In this document: positions 16,514 to 25,503 of the stretch, piece after piece
Layout of the letters: every line of letters begins with the position of its first letter
How positions within the stretch are numbered: position 1 is the first letter of the stretch
DNA from: UBA1368 sp964563125
GTDB taxonomy: Bacteria; Bacillota; Syntrophomonadia; Syntrophomonadales; Syntrophomonadaceae
DNA length: 64,000 nt
Direction: 5' to 3'
Assembly (NCBI GenBank): GCA_964563125.1
Contig: CAZLVY010000004.1
Span: 1-64,000 of the forward strand
Made by a program: the position numbers and the translations under genes
The notes under the pieces: generated by a model
What the model was told of the DNA's origin: nothing
Database searches by the model: none
What the model saw: the letters and a program-made list of their open reading frames with translations, nothing else

Positions 16514-17592
16514 ATGAAAAAGGCAGACTTACATTGTGATACTATATCAGCTTTACTGGAGAAGCAGGAACCAATCAAAAACAATTCCTGTCATTTTGAC
16601 ATCTCCCGGGCTAAACAAGGCGATATTGCTATTCAATTTTTTGCCCTTTTTACCAAGCCTGATGATAGTAATGCGGTATTACGGCAGATACTAAAACAGA
16701 TAGAAAAATATCAACGGGAAATCAGCCTAAATAGCGATGAGCTCTATCAAATACTAGAGTTTAAAGATATTTTGGCAGAAGCAAATCAAAATAAAATAGG
16801 TTGTTTATTACATATGGAAGGTGCTGAAGCACTGGGCGGTGATGTAGAATTAATAAAAATATTTTATATGTTGGGGTTAAGGAGTATAGGATTGACCTGG
16901 AATTATAGAAATTTATTAGCTGATGGTGTTAGTGAAGGAACAAATGCGGGAGGGCTTAGTAAAAAGGGACGGAAATTAATCGGAGAAATGAGCAACCTGG
17001 GTATNNNNNNNNNNNNNNNNNNNNNNNNNNNNNNNNNNNNNNNNNNNNNNNNNNNNNNNNNNNNNNNNNNNNNNNNNNNNNNNNNNNNNNNNNNNNNNNN
17101 NNNNGAGGGCTTAGTAAAAAGGGACGGAAATTAATCGGAGAAATGAGCAACCTGGGTATTGTTTTGGATTTAGCCCATCTTGGTGAAAAAAGCTTTTATG
17201 AGGCCATTAAATATTATGACAAACCGCTTATAGTAAGCCATGCTAATGCCAGACATCTTTGTAATCATCGCCGCAATCTCAGTGACGAACAGTTAAAAGC
17301 TCTTCAAGCCAATGACGGAATAATTGGGGTTACCGGAGTTAATGATTTTATTAAAGAAAATAATGCGACTATAGAAGATTTAGTAGACCATATTGTTTAC
17401 ATAACTGATCTGATTGGCAGTAGACATGTGGCACTGGGCTCAGATTTTGATGGAGCAGATCATATGGTTATGGCAGGAATTGATGGTTACAGGAATTGGG
17501 AATCTCTTCTGCAAAAAAGAGGCTTTTCCTCTGCGGATATTAATAATATTTTATTTGGTAATGCCTTAAGAATATTAAAAGCAACTTTATAA
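16514..17592 (+). CDS. Membrane (renal)-type dipeptidase, split by a false assembly gap
   Basis: Drawn as two pieces (16514-17004 and 17105-17592), but the 55 bases before the gap (16950-17004) are repeated exactly after it (17105-17159) in the same protein frame. Merged, the gene encodes 307 residues, normal for peptidase family M19. Zinc-site features are KADLHCDTISALL at the start, HMEGAEALGG, the Leu-rich VLDLAHLGEKSF, SHANARHLCNHRRNLSDEQ and ALGSDFDGAD. Such enzymes cleave dipeptides, including those with D-residues. The ATG follows AAAGGAGGG. Its stop is 12 bases before the PHP gene. Confidence 0.9.
17005..17104. other. Assembly gap of 100 N flanked by identical 55-base ends
   Basis: Bases 16950-17004 equal 17105-17159. 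This is what a scaffolder leaves when two contigs overlap by the assembly word length but are not merged. The gap and one copy should be removed, 155 bases in all. Confidence 0.95.
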
Positions 17593-17604
17593 AGGAGCTC
17601 CCCT

Positions 17605-18438
17605 ATGATATATGATTTGCATACTCACACTACAGCTTCAGATGGTGCTTTATCTCCTAAACAGCTTATAGACAAAGCGATAAAACTTGAGTTATTGGGA
17701 ATAGCTATTACTGATCATGATACAGTTTCCGGTATTCAGGAAGCTTTAGATTACCAGCTGCAATGTAGATGCCAAATGGAAGTAATTCCAGCAATAGAAT
17801 TGAACACGGAAAATGCTGATTATGAAGTTCATATTTTAGGTTATTATATTGATTATCATAACAGCAACTTATGCACGCGACTGGAGGAGCTTAAAGAATC
17901 AAGACTAAAACGTGCTATTGACATGATAAAAAAACTCAGAGTTATGGGATATAATATTACATTTGAACAAGTAAGGCAGATTGCAGGTAATGATCTAATA
18001 GCCAGACCGCATATTGCTCAGGCATTAGTTCATAATAACAGTGTCTTCTCTATTAAGGAGGCTTTTGATAAATTGATTGGCCGGGGCCGGCCCGCCTATG
18101 TACCTCGTTATAAATTTCTTCCCCAGGAAGCTATAAAATTGATTAAATCTGCCGGGGGTATTGCTGTTTTGGCACATCCCGGATTGATTGGCAGTCAGCT
18201 GATTATTGATGAAATCATAGCGGCGGGGATTGAAGGAATAGAAGTATATTATCCCGAACATTCTCCGCAACAGACCGATAAGTATATCAATCTAACTTAT
18301 CGGCACAATTTGCTTGTAACTGGTGGCTCGGATTATCATGGTTTAGGAGGAGTAGAAGTAGCCTCCAGACTTGGTCTAACCGGCATTTCCCAGGAAATGA
18401 TGATAAGAATTAAAAATTATCACAACAAATTTCGGTAA
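17605..18438 (+). CDS. PHP-domain phosphoesterase (YciV/RNase AM-like)
   Basis: 277 residues. All PHP metal motifs are present: YDLHTHTTASDGALSP at the N-terminus, ITDHDTVSG, IPAIELNTE, ARPHIAQAL, AVLAHPG and GGSDYHG near the end. Relatives are 3',5'-nucleoside bisphosphate phosphatases or 5'-3' exoribonucleases acting on short RNA, such as RNase AM. The arrangement matches that subgroup rather than histidinol phosphatase or DNA polymerase PHP domains. The ATG follows AAAGGAG, 12 bases after the dipeptidase stop, so the pair is probably co-transcribed. Confidence 0.88.
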   Translation: MIYDLHTHTTASDGALSPKQLIDKAIKLELLGIAITDHDTVSGIQEALDYQLQCRCQMEVIPAIELNTENADYEVHILGYYIDYHNSNLCTRLEELKESRLKRAIDMIKKLRVMGYNITFEQVRQIAGNDLIARPHIAQALVHNNSVFSIKEAFDKLIGRGRPAYVPRYKFLPQEAIKLIKSAGGIAVLAHPGLIGSQLIIDEIIAAGIEGIEVYYPEHSPQQTDKYINLTYRHNLLVTGGSDYHGLGGVEVASRLGLTGISQEMMIRIKNYHNKFR

Positions 18439-18526
18439 AAGAAGCATATTTATATAATATAAGGCAGGAATGCTAGCATATGGTGTAGAAGTTTAATAAA
18501 AACTTTTACTGAAGGGCAGGTTCAAT

Positions 18527-19369
18527 ATGCTTAAAAAAATAATTTTAATCATTGCAATTTTTTTATTCCAGTTCTCTCTAACAGGGTCAGTATCTGCTGC
18601 CGAAACCTATTATACAGTTAAGTCCGGAGATAGTCTCTGGCGAATTGCTCAGCAGTATGGCACCAGTGTTGACCAAATAAAGCAGCTTAACCAGCTTGTC
18701 TCAGATAATATTAAAATTGGCACCCAATTATGTGTCAAAAACACTCCTGACCAATCACCCGAACCGGCAGCTGCAACAACCGCAGATGCTGTTGCTGCAA
18801 CAGAACCCCCTATTGAAACGGTTTATTATAAAGTACAGCCGGGAGATAGTTTGGAGAATATTGCGATTACCTTTAATACTAGTATTGAAATGCTCAGAAG
18901 AATGAATAATTTAAAGAGTGATGTTCTTAATCCTGGTTACACACTCAAACTAAGCATGGCTAATGTTGATTTATCAAGAGGTGGTAAAACTAACCGGGTT
19001 ACAGCAGATATTCTAGCCACTGCCCGTCAATATTTGGGAACTCCTTACCGATATGGCGGTTCCAGTCCTGGAGGATTTGATTGTTCAGGTTTTACAAAAT
19101 ATGTTTTTTCTGTCCATGGCTATAATTTGGACAGAACCGCAGCCTCTCAGTACAATCAAGGTTCAGCTATAAGCAAAGCAAATTTACAAATAGGGGACCT
19201 GGTATTTTTTAAGTGCAGTAGTTCTTCGATTGATCACGTAGGGATTTATGCCGGCAATAATGAATTTATCCATTCATCATCACCACGCAGCGGAGGAGTG
19301 ATAATGACCAATTTGGATGAAAGCTATTATTTAAGAAGCTATGCATGTGCAACACGGATCATTCAGTAA
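18527..19369 (+). CDS. Secreted cell-wall hydrolase: two LysM plus NlpC/P60
   Basis: 280 residues. Signal peptide (about 1-25, ending SVSAAE), LysM repeat 1 (YYTVKSGDSLWRIAQQYG, about 30-73), a Pro/Ala/Thr linker, LysM repeat 2 (YYKVQPGDSLENIAITF, about 100-143), and an NlpC/P60 domain (about 163-280). The catalytic triad is visible: Cys186 in GGFDCSGF, His237 in DHVGIY and His249 in FIHSS. The enzyme is expected to bind glycan strands and cleave stem peptides, as in cell separation or sporulation remodelling. It lies 16 bases before an unknown small gene. Confidence 0.93.
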   Translation: MLKKIILIIAIFLFQFSLTGSVSAAETYYTVKSGDSLWRIAQQYGTSVDQIKQLNQLVSDNIKIGTQLCVKNTPDQSPEPAAATTADAVAATEPPIETVYYKVQPGDSLENIAITFNTSIEMLRRMNNLKSDVLNPGYTLKLSMANVDLSRGGKTNRVTADILATARQYLGTPYRYGGSSPGGFDCSGFTKYVFSVHGYNLDRTAASQYNQGSAISKANLQIGDLVFFKCSSSSIDHVGIYAGNNEFIHSSSPRSGGVIMTNLDESYYLRSYACATRIIQ

Positions 19370-19385
19370 TAACGGAGGCAAATAA

Positions 19386-19781
19386 ATGCAGGATAATATT
19401 TTTGGTATACCTAGCAGCATAATGGACAGTAATGAATGGAAAGACTTGGTATTAAAAGAATATGATATAGGCAGTGAAAAATTATTAGAAGAAATAATTG
19501 ATAAAAGACTTTGGAGCAATGCCGAAATTATATGGGTACTAAGAAGATTAGTATATTTTTATGGTAAAAAAGACTCACTGCTGAAAAAAACCCCGCCTGA
19601 CAGATTGTTTACCAATATGGTCGATATATTAAGAGCATTATTTTTACTGTATGATACTTTTGATCCTGACTTGGATGATAATTTAAGAAGTTATATTTGC
19701 GCTAAATTTACTGATGCGACCTGGGGGATTACCGATCGCACCAGAATGTATTTAGAAAAGCTTGAAACAAATTCAGATTAA
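19386..19781 (+). CDS. Small soluble acidic protein, unknown
   Basis: 131 residues, mostly helical by composition, no membrane segment or cysteine cluster, no family recognised. It starts at ATG 19386 behind ACGGAGGC, 16 bases after the NlpC/P60 gene, and is followed by a strong hairpin, so it closes that operon. The tryptophans and the LWSNAEIIWVLRRLVYFYG stretch suggest a folded domain. No function is proposed. Confidence 0.65.
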   Translation: MQDNIFGIPSSIMDSNEWKDLVLKEYDIGSEKLLEEIIDKRLWSNAEIIWVLRRLVYFYGKKDSLLKKTPPDRLFTNMVDILRALFLLYDTFDPDLDDNLRSYICAKFTDATWGITDRTRMYLEKLETNSD

Positions 19782-19794
19782 TAAGGCAATTATT

Positions 19795-19827
19795 ATTTTA
19801 GGCGGGGCGGAAAGTCCCGCCTAAAAT
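19795..19827 (+). terminator. Long hairpin, possibly bidirectional terminator
   Basis: A perfect 12-bp stem (19795-19806 with 19816-19827) with GC core and AT ends. The T-tract lies inside the stem's 3' arm, so termination is plausible on either strand. Confidence 0.75.
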
Positions 19828-19908
19828 ATTTACAAATAAATAGAATAAAGGAAAACACTGTTGCAATGTCGAAATTATTACCAATAAACTTCGATGGAGG
19901 AAATTCCA

Positions 19909-20553
19909 TTGGCTAAAATGACCAATCAACAAATTATCAGTCGTATAATCGCTATGGAAGAACGATTATCCAGTTGTACTCGCTGTACATCCCGGCGCCG
20001 ATGTGTTAATAAACCAGCAACGGGTAAGGGTGATTTAGACCCGGATATTTTGCTGGTTTTTCAGTCGCAAAGGGACATGAAGAACGATATGAAACAAATT
20101 ATTGCTATCAGGCAAATGTTGAAAAATAGTTTCTCGCTCGATAAAATTTATCACACTTTTTTAGTTCGATGTCAGCCTAAATCTTGTACACATATCGAGA
20201 ACCTCAATTGCAATTCAGCAAAATCTTTAATTGACCAGGAACAAAACTGCAGAATAAGCAAAACAATTTGCGAAGGAATTCCAATGGTGCCCGGAGATAT
20301 AGAGATTATTTCCTGTCTTCATTATTTAATTGAAGAAATAGATTTGTTATCTCCTCATATTGTTATTTTGTTTGGGGAAAGGGTTGGATACTTTGTGCTT
20401 AGAGCCATGGGGATATTCGATAGTTTATCAACCCCAGGCTTGTATATGAAAAACGGTCAATATATATTTACTACCATTGAAGAAAATAACTTTAGCAGCG
20501 AAGTATCAACCGAACTGGCAAGTTATATTACTGCAAATCGTGCTTTAGCTTAA
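19909..20553 (+). CDS. Degenerate family-4 uracil-DNA-glycosylase-like Fe-S protein
   Basis: About 214 residues. The layout resembles family-4 UDG: an N-terminal CxxC (SSCTRC), a mid-protein Cys in FLVRCQPKSC, and IISCLHYLIEEIDLLSPHIVILFGERV, equal to the region holding the last cluster cysteine. The active-site GEAPG motif is absent (LLVFQSQRDM instead), and no HPSP-like C-terminal motif is visible. Extra cysteines (LNCNSA, QNC, TIC) are unusual. Glycosylase activity is therefore doubtful; a 4Fe-4S cluster is likely. TTG 19909 fits the SD TGGAGGA better than ATG 19894, which overlaps it. Confidence 0.6.
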   Translation: MAKMTNQQIISRIIAMEERLSSCTRCTSRRRCVNKPATGKGDLDPDILLVFQSQRDMKNDMKQIIAIRQMLKNSFSLDKIYHTFLVRCQPKSCTHIENLNCNSAKSLIDQEQNCRISKTICEGIPMVPGDIEIISCLHYLIEEIDLLSPHIVILFGERVGYFVLRAMGIFDSLSTPGLYMKNGQYIFTTIEENNFSSEVSTELASYITANRALA

Positions 20554-20581
20554 ATCCAAACCGCATAATAATAAATGATTA

Positions 20582-20620
20582 ACTGAGGATAGGCATTTGC
20601 CTGTCCTCAGTAATTTTATG
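20582..20620 (+). terminator. Intrinsic terminator before the Ca-ATPase
   Basis: A 13-bp stem with one G-T pair (20582-20594 with 20599-20611) and a 4-base loop, then AATTTTA. Confidence 0.8.
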
Positions 20621-20669
20621 TTTTACTCTGGAATAAAATTTTCAAAAAGGTCTGCGGAGGAAAACCTTT

Positions 20670-23381
20670 ATGAAAAAAGAAATCTGGAGTCAGATAACTA
20701 TTGATGAAGTAGTAAAAATACAAAATACCAGTTTAGAGCAGGGGCTTAATCACAGTGAAGTAAAAAAAAGACAGGAAGTTTATAAGAATAGTTTGGAAGC
20801 ACCAAAAACATTTAACCCAATAGTAGTTTTTCTGAATCAGTTTACTGATACAATGGTCCTGGTCTTATTAGGGGCAACTGTTTTATCAGGCCTCATAGGT
20901 GCTATGGAAGATGCTATAACTATAATGGCTATTGTTACTATAAATGCGGTCTTAGGTTTTATACAGGAGTATCGTGCTGAAAAGTCTCTGGAAGCAATAA
21001 AAAAATTGTCTACTCCTTATGCTCTCGTATTAAGGAATAGTAAAAAAATAAAGATTCCCACCCAGGATTTAGTTCCAGGAGATATGGTGTTTTTGGAAAC
21101 AGGAGATAAAATACCCGCGGACATTAGACTGGCAGAATCTCATAGTATGGAAATTGATGAAGCAATATTGACGGGAGAATCAGCACCGGTATCCAAAGAT
21201 GCAGATAAAATATTAAGAGCAGAAGTGCCTTTAGCAGAAAAGATCAACATGGCCTTCATGGGTACTGCCGTTACCAAAGGCAGAGGCATAGGAATAGTAG
21301 TAGCGACTGGTATGGAAACTATTATGGGAGAAATAGCACATATTATAAAAAATACTGAAGCAGGAATGACGCCTCTGCAAATCAAACTAGACCAATTGGG
21401 CAAAATTCTTATTGTCGTTTGTATGGCAGTATGTTTTATAGTAGCTGTATTAGGCATATACAGAGGCGAAGCTATCATGACTATGCTGATGGCTGGAATA
21501 AGTCTGGCAGTGGCAGCAATACCTGAAGGACTACCCGCTATTGTAACCGTGGTTTTGGCCCTGGGAATCCAGCGCATGGCTAAAAGAAATGCTATTATAA
21601 GGAAATTACCGGCGGTTGAAACCTTAGGTTGTACGACTATTATTTGTTCAGATAAAACCGGAACCTTAACGCAAAACAAAATGACAGTTAAAAGGATAGC
21701 AACATTGGATAGGACAGTTTTTATTACAGGTGATGGATATGATCTCAAAGGCCGTTTTATTGTTAATGACCAACCGATACAACCACTTAATGATGAAGCA
21801 GTCAGTATGATGGTGGAAACAGCCTTTTACTGTAACAATTCAACTTTTAATAAAAACGGCAAAAAGGTTGAAACTTTTGGAGATCCAACTGAAATTGCCT
21901 TGTTGGTAATGGCAAAAAAGGCGGGATTAATAAATGATTTAGCCCGTATAAGAGAAATACCATTTGATTCAGCCAGAAAAAAAATGACGGTAGTTATAAA
22001 AGAAAATGATCAAGCCATAGTTTTAGTAAAAGGTGCCCTGGAAGAAATAATAAAAAACTGTAACCGGGTTATGAAAAAAGGAAAAATTTCAAAGCTGGGC
22101 ATGACAGAAATTGAAACATTGACTTGTCTGCAAGATGAATGGGGCAGGCAAGCTTTACGTATATTAGGATTTGCTTATAAAAAGATAGCTTTGAAAGAAT
22201 TGATTAAACTGCCTGACTGTGAACTGGAAAATAATCTTATTTTGGTTGGCATGGCAGGCTTGATAGATCCTCCGCGGCCGGGGGTTGAGGATGCTATCAG
22301 AGAATGCCTGGGTGCAGGAATTATTCCCATGATGATAACCGGAGACCATCCCGTTACAGCCATTGCTATTGCGCGGGAAATAGGCTTAACCAGCAGTCGG
22401 CAAGTAATCGTCGGGCCTCAAATTGACAATCTGACCGATGAAAAACTATATCAGCAAGGATTGGAAAGTAGAGTGTTCGCAAGAGTTTCTCCTCAACATA
22501 AAAATCGTATTGTAAAAGTATTACAGAGCAAAAACCATATCGTTGCCATGACCGGAGATGGAGTTAATGATGCTCCGGCAGTTAAAGCTGCTGATATTGG
22601 GATTGCCATGGGGATCACCGGTACTGAAGTAACTAAAGAGGCTTCTTCGATGGTTCTGGCGGATGATGATTTTTCTACCATTATCAAAGCTGTTCATGAA
22701 GGTAGGGCTATTTATGATAATATTCGTAAATTCCTGCGTTATTTATTGGGATGTAATATAGGTGAAATTCTGGTAATGCTTCTAGCCTCACTAATGGGAA
22801 TGCCGCTTCCTTTACTGCCCATACAGATTTTATGGGTAAATCTGGTTACAGATGGGTTGCCGGCCATGGCCTTAGGTTTGGAACCTGCTGAACCTTTTAT
22901 TATGCAGAGAAAACCGAGGCCCAAAAATGAAAATATTTTCGCACGCGGACTTGGCTTAATAGTTTTTGGACGGGGAGTTTATATAGGTGTTATTACACTC
23001 ATGGCATTTGCCTTGGGAGTATTATATTGCCGTTTTAATGGTATCGACAATCTATATTTAGCAAGAACTATGGCCTTAACTACTCTGGTATTTGCACAAC
23101 TCTTTTATGTTTTTGAATGTCGGTCGGAAAAATATTCACCATTTGAATTGGGTTTTTTTACTAATAAATTTTTAATCGTGGCTGTTTTAGTTTCCATTGC
23201 TATGCAATTATCGGTATTATATTTGCCGGTAATGCAGGACATTTTTAAAACAACGCCGCTAAATGCATGGCAGTGGTTGATTATTATAGCCTTTTCCGGC
23301 AGCAAATTTATATGGAAATATGTTTTGTATGCAGTTAAAAGGCTAAAAAAATTAACACCTCATTATCAAATGCAGAGATAG
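20670..23381 (+). CDS. P-type calcium-transporting ATPase (SERCA/PMR1-like)
   Basis: 903 residues, P2A type. N-terminal cation ATPase domain; actuator TGES (168-171); helix 4 with AAIPEGLPAIV (Glu286), the Ca-binding pattern of P2A pumps; phosphorylation site DKTGTLT (Asp328); KGALE nucleotide site; TGDGVNDAPA hinge; six C-terminal helices including NLVTDGLPA. Relatives such as B. subtilis YloB export or store Ca2+ and act in spore germination. Starts at ATG after GCGGAGG. It precedes yicC, as yloB precedes yloC in Bacillus, with about 125 bases between them. Confidence 0.92.
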   Translation: MKKEIWSQITIDEVVKIQNTSLEQGLNHSEVKKRQEVYKNSLEAPKTFNPIVVFLNQFTDTMVLVLLGATVLSGLIGAMEDAITIMAIVTINAVLGFIQEYRAEKSLEAIKKLSTPYALVLRNSKKIKIPTQDLVPGDMVFLETGDKIPADIRLAESHSMEIDEAILTGESAPVSKDADKILRAEVPLAEKINMAFMGTAVTKGRGIGIVVATGMETIMGEIAHIIKNTEAGMTPLQIKLDQLGKILIVVCMAVCFIVAVLGIYRGEAIMTMLMAGISLAVAAIPEGLPAIVTVVLALGIQRMAKRNAIIRKLPAVETLGCTTIICSDKTGTLTQNKMTVKRIATLDRTVFITGDGYDLKGRFIVNDQPIQPLNDEAVSMMVETAFYCNNSTFNKNGKKVETFGDPTEIALLVMAKKAGLINDLARIREIPFDSARKKMTVVIKENDQAIVLVKGALEEIIKNCNRVMKKGKISKLGMTEIETLTCLQDEWGRQALRILGFAYKKIALKELIKLPDCELENNLILVGMAGLIDPPRPGVEDAIRECLGAGIIPMMITGDHPVTAIAIAREIGLTSSRQVIVGPQIDNLTDEKLYQQGLESRVFARVSPQHKNRIVKVLQSKNHIVAMTGDGVNDAPAVKAADIGIAMGITGTEVTKEASSMVLADDDFSTIIKAVHEGRAIYDNIRKFLRYLLGCNIGEILVMLLASLMGMPLPLLPIQILWVNLVTDGLPAMALGLEPAEPFIMQRKPRPKNENIFARGLGLIVFGRGVYIGVITLMAFALGVLYCRFNGIDNLYLARTMALTTLVFAQLFYVFECRSEKYSPFELGFFTNKFLIVAVLVSIAMQLSVLYLPVMQDIFKTTPLNAWQWLIIIAFSGSKFIWKYVLYAVKRLKKLTPHYQMQR

Positions 23382-23506
23382 CAAGGATAATTTGCTATTT
23401 ACTTTATGGTTGATAAGATTGATACACAAATTGAAATCAGATATAATTCCACTAAATAACAAATTAGATAATAACATAGAAGTTAAAGGAAAGGTCGAGT
23501 TAAAAA

Positions 23507-24385
23507 ATGATAAAAAGCATGACAGGCTTTGGTAAAAGTCAGGTAGACCAAAATAGTTATTCAGTAACTTGTGAAGTGCGGGGGGTAAATCATCGCTATT
23601 TTGATCCGCATATTCGCATCTCCAGACGCTATATGTTTTTAGAGGATCGTATTAAAGAAGAAATAAAGAAATCAGTAACACGCGGCAGAATTGAAATGAC
23701 TATTAATATCGAGAAAACAAGAGATTCAGCGAGGAATATTAAGGTTGACAATGATTTGGCGATAGCTTATCATAGATATTTGAAGGAATTAGCAGAAAAG
23801 CTAAATATTTCACCGGATTTAAAAGTAATTGATATTTTTCGGCTTCCGGAAGTTTTTAGTGTCAGTGATGACGACGATGATTTAGAATTAATCTGGTCAA
23901 TTCTTGGCGAAGCAATCAGACAAGCAATGACCAGCCTTCTGGACATGCGAAGCAAAGAAGGAATAAACTTAGCAGAAGATATTTTGGAAAGAAATCGCTT
24001 GATTTTGACCATGGTTAATCAATTAGATGAATATGCACCTCAAGTTGCCAGCGACTATAAAGATAAATTACGTAACAGAATAGCAGAGTTGATTGGCCAG
24101 GAGCAGGTTGATGAACAACGCATCATACAAGAAGCAGCTATATTTGCTGATAAAGCAAGCATAACCGAAGAGATCGTCAGATTAAAAAGCCATATTAAAC
24201 ATTTTGAAGAGTTCATAAATGATGGTGAAGCTATTGGTCGTAAGTGTGATTTTCTTATTCAGGAAATGTTCCGGGAAATAAATACAGTCGCATCTAAAAA
24301 TAATCATTTGGATATGAGTCGTATAGTTGTTGATGTAAAAGCCGAACTGGAGAAAATAAGAGAACAAATACAAAATATTGAATAG
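23507..24385 (+). CDS. yicC: YicC/YloC-family endoribonuclease
   Basis: 292 residues. The family N-terminus MIKSMTGFGKSQ and EVRGVNHRYFDPHIRISRR are intact, as is the C-terminal REINTVASKNNHLDMSRIVVDVKAELEKIREQIQNIE, the most conserved part (DUF1732). E. coli YicC promotes decay of the sRNA RyhB, and the family shows endoribonuclease activity. It leads directly into remA, gmk and rpoZ, with their SDs at the preceding stops, so this looks like one operon. Confidence 0.93.
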   Translation: MIKSMTGFGKSQVDQNSYSVTCEVRGVNHRYFDPHIRISRRYMFLEDRIKEEIKKSVTRGRIEMTINIEKTRDSARNIKVDNDLAIAYHRYLKELAEKLNISPDLKVIDIFRLPEVFSVSDDDDDLELIWSILGEAIRQAMTSLLDMRSKEGINLAEDILERNRLILTMVNQLDEYAPQVASDYKDKLRNRIAELIGQEQVDEQRIIQEAAIFADKASITEEIVRLKSHIKHFEEFINDGEAIGRKCDFLIQEMFREINTVASKNNHLDMSRIVVDVKAELEKIREQIQNIE

Positions 24386-24389
24386 TAAC

Positions 24390-24421
24390 AGGAGGTGAAT
24401 CCGGAATTATCCGGGAAATTA
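24390..24421 (+). promoter_or_regulatory. SD of remA separated from its ATG by a small hairpin
   Basis: AGGAGGTG (24390-24397) is 24 bases before the RemA ATG, too far for normal initiation. A 5-bp hairpin (24401-24405 with 24410-24414, loop ATTA) lies between; folding it leaves about ten bases. The only nearer start, GTG 24395, is within the SD. Confidence 0.6.
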
Positions 24422-24676
24422 ATGGACATTAAACTGATTAACATAGGGTTTGGCAATATAGTTGCCGCCAACCGTATAATTGCTATAGTAAGTCCTGAAT
24501 CTGCGCCAATTAAACGTATTATTCAAGAAGCGAGGGAAAAGGGAATTCTTATCGATGCCACCTATGGGAGAAGAACCCGGGCAGTAATTATTGTCGATAG
24601 TGCTCATGTAATACTATCAGCAGTACAACCTGAAACAGTAGCGAACCGTTTAGGATCAAAGGATGAAGAAGCTTAA
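24422..24676 (+). CDS. remA: RemA: biofilm matrix regulator / DUF370 DNA-binding protein
   Basis: 84 residues: MDIKLINIGFGNIVAANRI, SPESAPIKRIIQEARE, DATYGRRTRAVIIVDS and LSAVQPETVANRL are nearly identical to B. subtilis RemA, which forms ring-shaped oligomers that bind DNA and activate matrix and osmoprotection genes. ATG 24422 aligns with the known RemA start; the longer frame to GTG 24395 would add nine residues overlapping the SD. The stop overlaps the longest gmk frame by 14 bases, consistent with coupled translation. Confidence 0.95.
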   Translation: MDIKLINIGFGNIVAANRIIAIVSPESAPIKRIIQEAREKGILIDATYGRRTRAVIIVDSAHVILSAVQPETVANRLGSKDEEA

Positions 24677-25286
24677 GCAGGAAAGTGATGTAAAAATTAT
24701 GACCAGAAGAGGCATTTTATTCGTAATATCTGGCCCATCCGGAGTAGGTAAAGGCACTATTAGAAATGCATTATTACCACTTGTAGATGAATTAAAAGTT
24801 TCCATCTCGGCAACTACTCGGAAACCAAGGAGCAGTGAAGGGCATGCCCGCGAGTATTTTTTTCTCACTGAAGATGAGTTTAAAGAATTAATAGACCAGG
24901 GTAAATTTATTGAATGGGCCAATGTATACTCAAATATGTATGGAACCCCCCGGGAATTTGTTGTAGAAAATCTTGAACAAGGTCAGGATGTTTTATTAGA
25001 AATTGATATCCAGGGCGCTTTACAAGTAAAAAAATCAATGCCGGAGGGTGTATTTATTTTTATTGCTCCACCAACCCTTGATGATCTAATTAACAGACTT
25101 TGCTGCCGGGGTCAGGATTCTCCTGAGAGCATTGCAGCCAGGGTAGCCGCCAGCGAAAAAGAAATGTCTTACATGAAAGAATACGACTATGTTGTTATTA
25201 ATGATAAATTGAAAGATGCCGTAAAAAAGACTGAAGCTATTATTATAGCGGAAAGATGTAAAATAAGTAATTTGAATATGGGGTGA
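24663..25286 (+). CDS. gmk: Guanylate kinase
   Basis: Up to 207 residues. Converts GMP (and dGMP) to GDP using ATP. The P-loop is SGPSGVGKGT, followed by the GMP-binding region SISATTRKPRSSEGHAREYFF and the lid IAPPTLDDLINRLCCRGQDS. Two starts are possible: ATG 24663, overlapping remA with a weak AAAGG before it, and ATG 24699 (MTRRGILFVISGPSG), which gives the usual short N-terminus. I keep the long form but the short one is equally likely. Confidence 0.95.
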   Translation: MKKLKQESDVKIMTRRGILFVISGPSGVGKGTIRNALLPLVDELKVSISATTRKPRSSEGHAREYFFLTEDEFKELIDQGKFIEWANVYSNMYGTPREFVVENLEQGQDVLLEIDIQGALQVKKSMPEGVFIFIAPPTLDDLINRLCCRGQDSPESIAARVAASEKEMSYMKEYDYVVINDKLKDAVKKTEAIIIAERCKISNLNMG

Positions 25287-25290
25287 TATA

Positions 25291-25476
25291 TTGTTTCCAC
25301 CATCAACCAAAGACCTGATAAAGATTGGTAACAGTAAGTATGCAGTTGTAGTTGCTGTGGCTAAAAGAGCCCGTGAATTATCGGAAGACAAAAAAAATGA
25401 TGAGAATTACCGTTTATCAACAATGGTGACTGAAGCCCTTGATGATGTCCTGAACGGTAGAATAAAGATTGATTAG
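25291..25476 (+). CDS. rpoZ: RNA polymerase omega subunit
   Basis: 61 residues starting at TTG behind GGGGTG. It contains the omega signature: PPSTKDLIKIGNSKYAVVV, AKRARELSED, and STMVTEALDDVLNGRI. Omega helps fold and stabilise the beta' subunit. The position four bases after gmk and before coaBC is the widespread gmk-rpoZ-coaBC order. Short but typical for Firmicutes. Confidence 0.94.
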   Translation: MFPPSTKDLIKIGNSKYAVVVAVAKRARELSEDKKNDENYRLSTMVTEALDDVLNGRIKID

Positions 25477-25503
25477 ATTCTCTTAAATCAGGGGGTTAAT
25501 AAA

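Noticed and set aside
16988..17592. Separate second dipeptidase gene starting at ATG 17143
   Set aside because: The start lies in the duplicated 55-base overlap; it is the same gene as 16514-17004.
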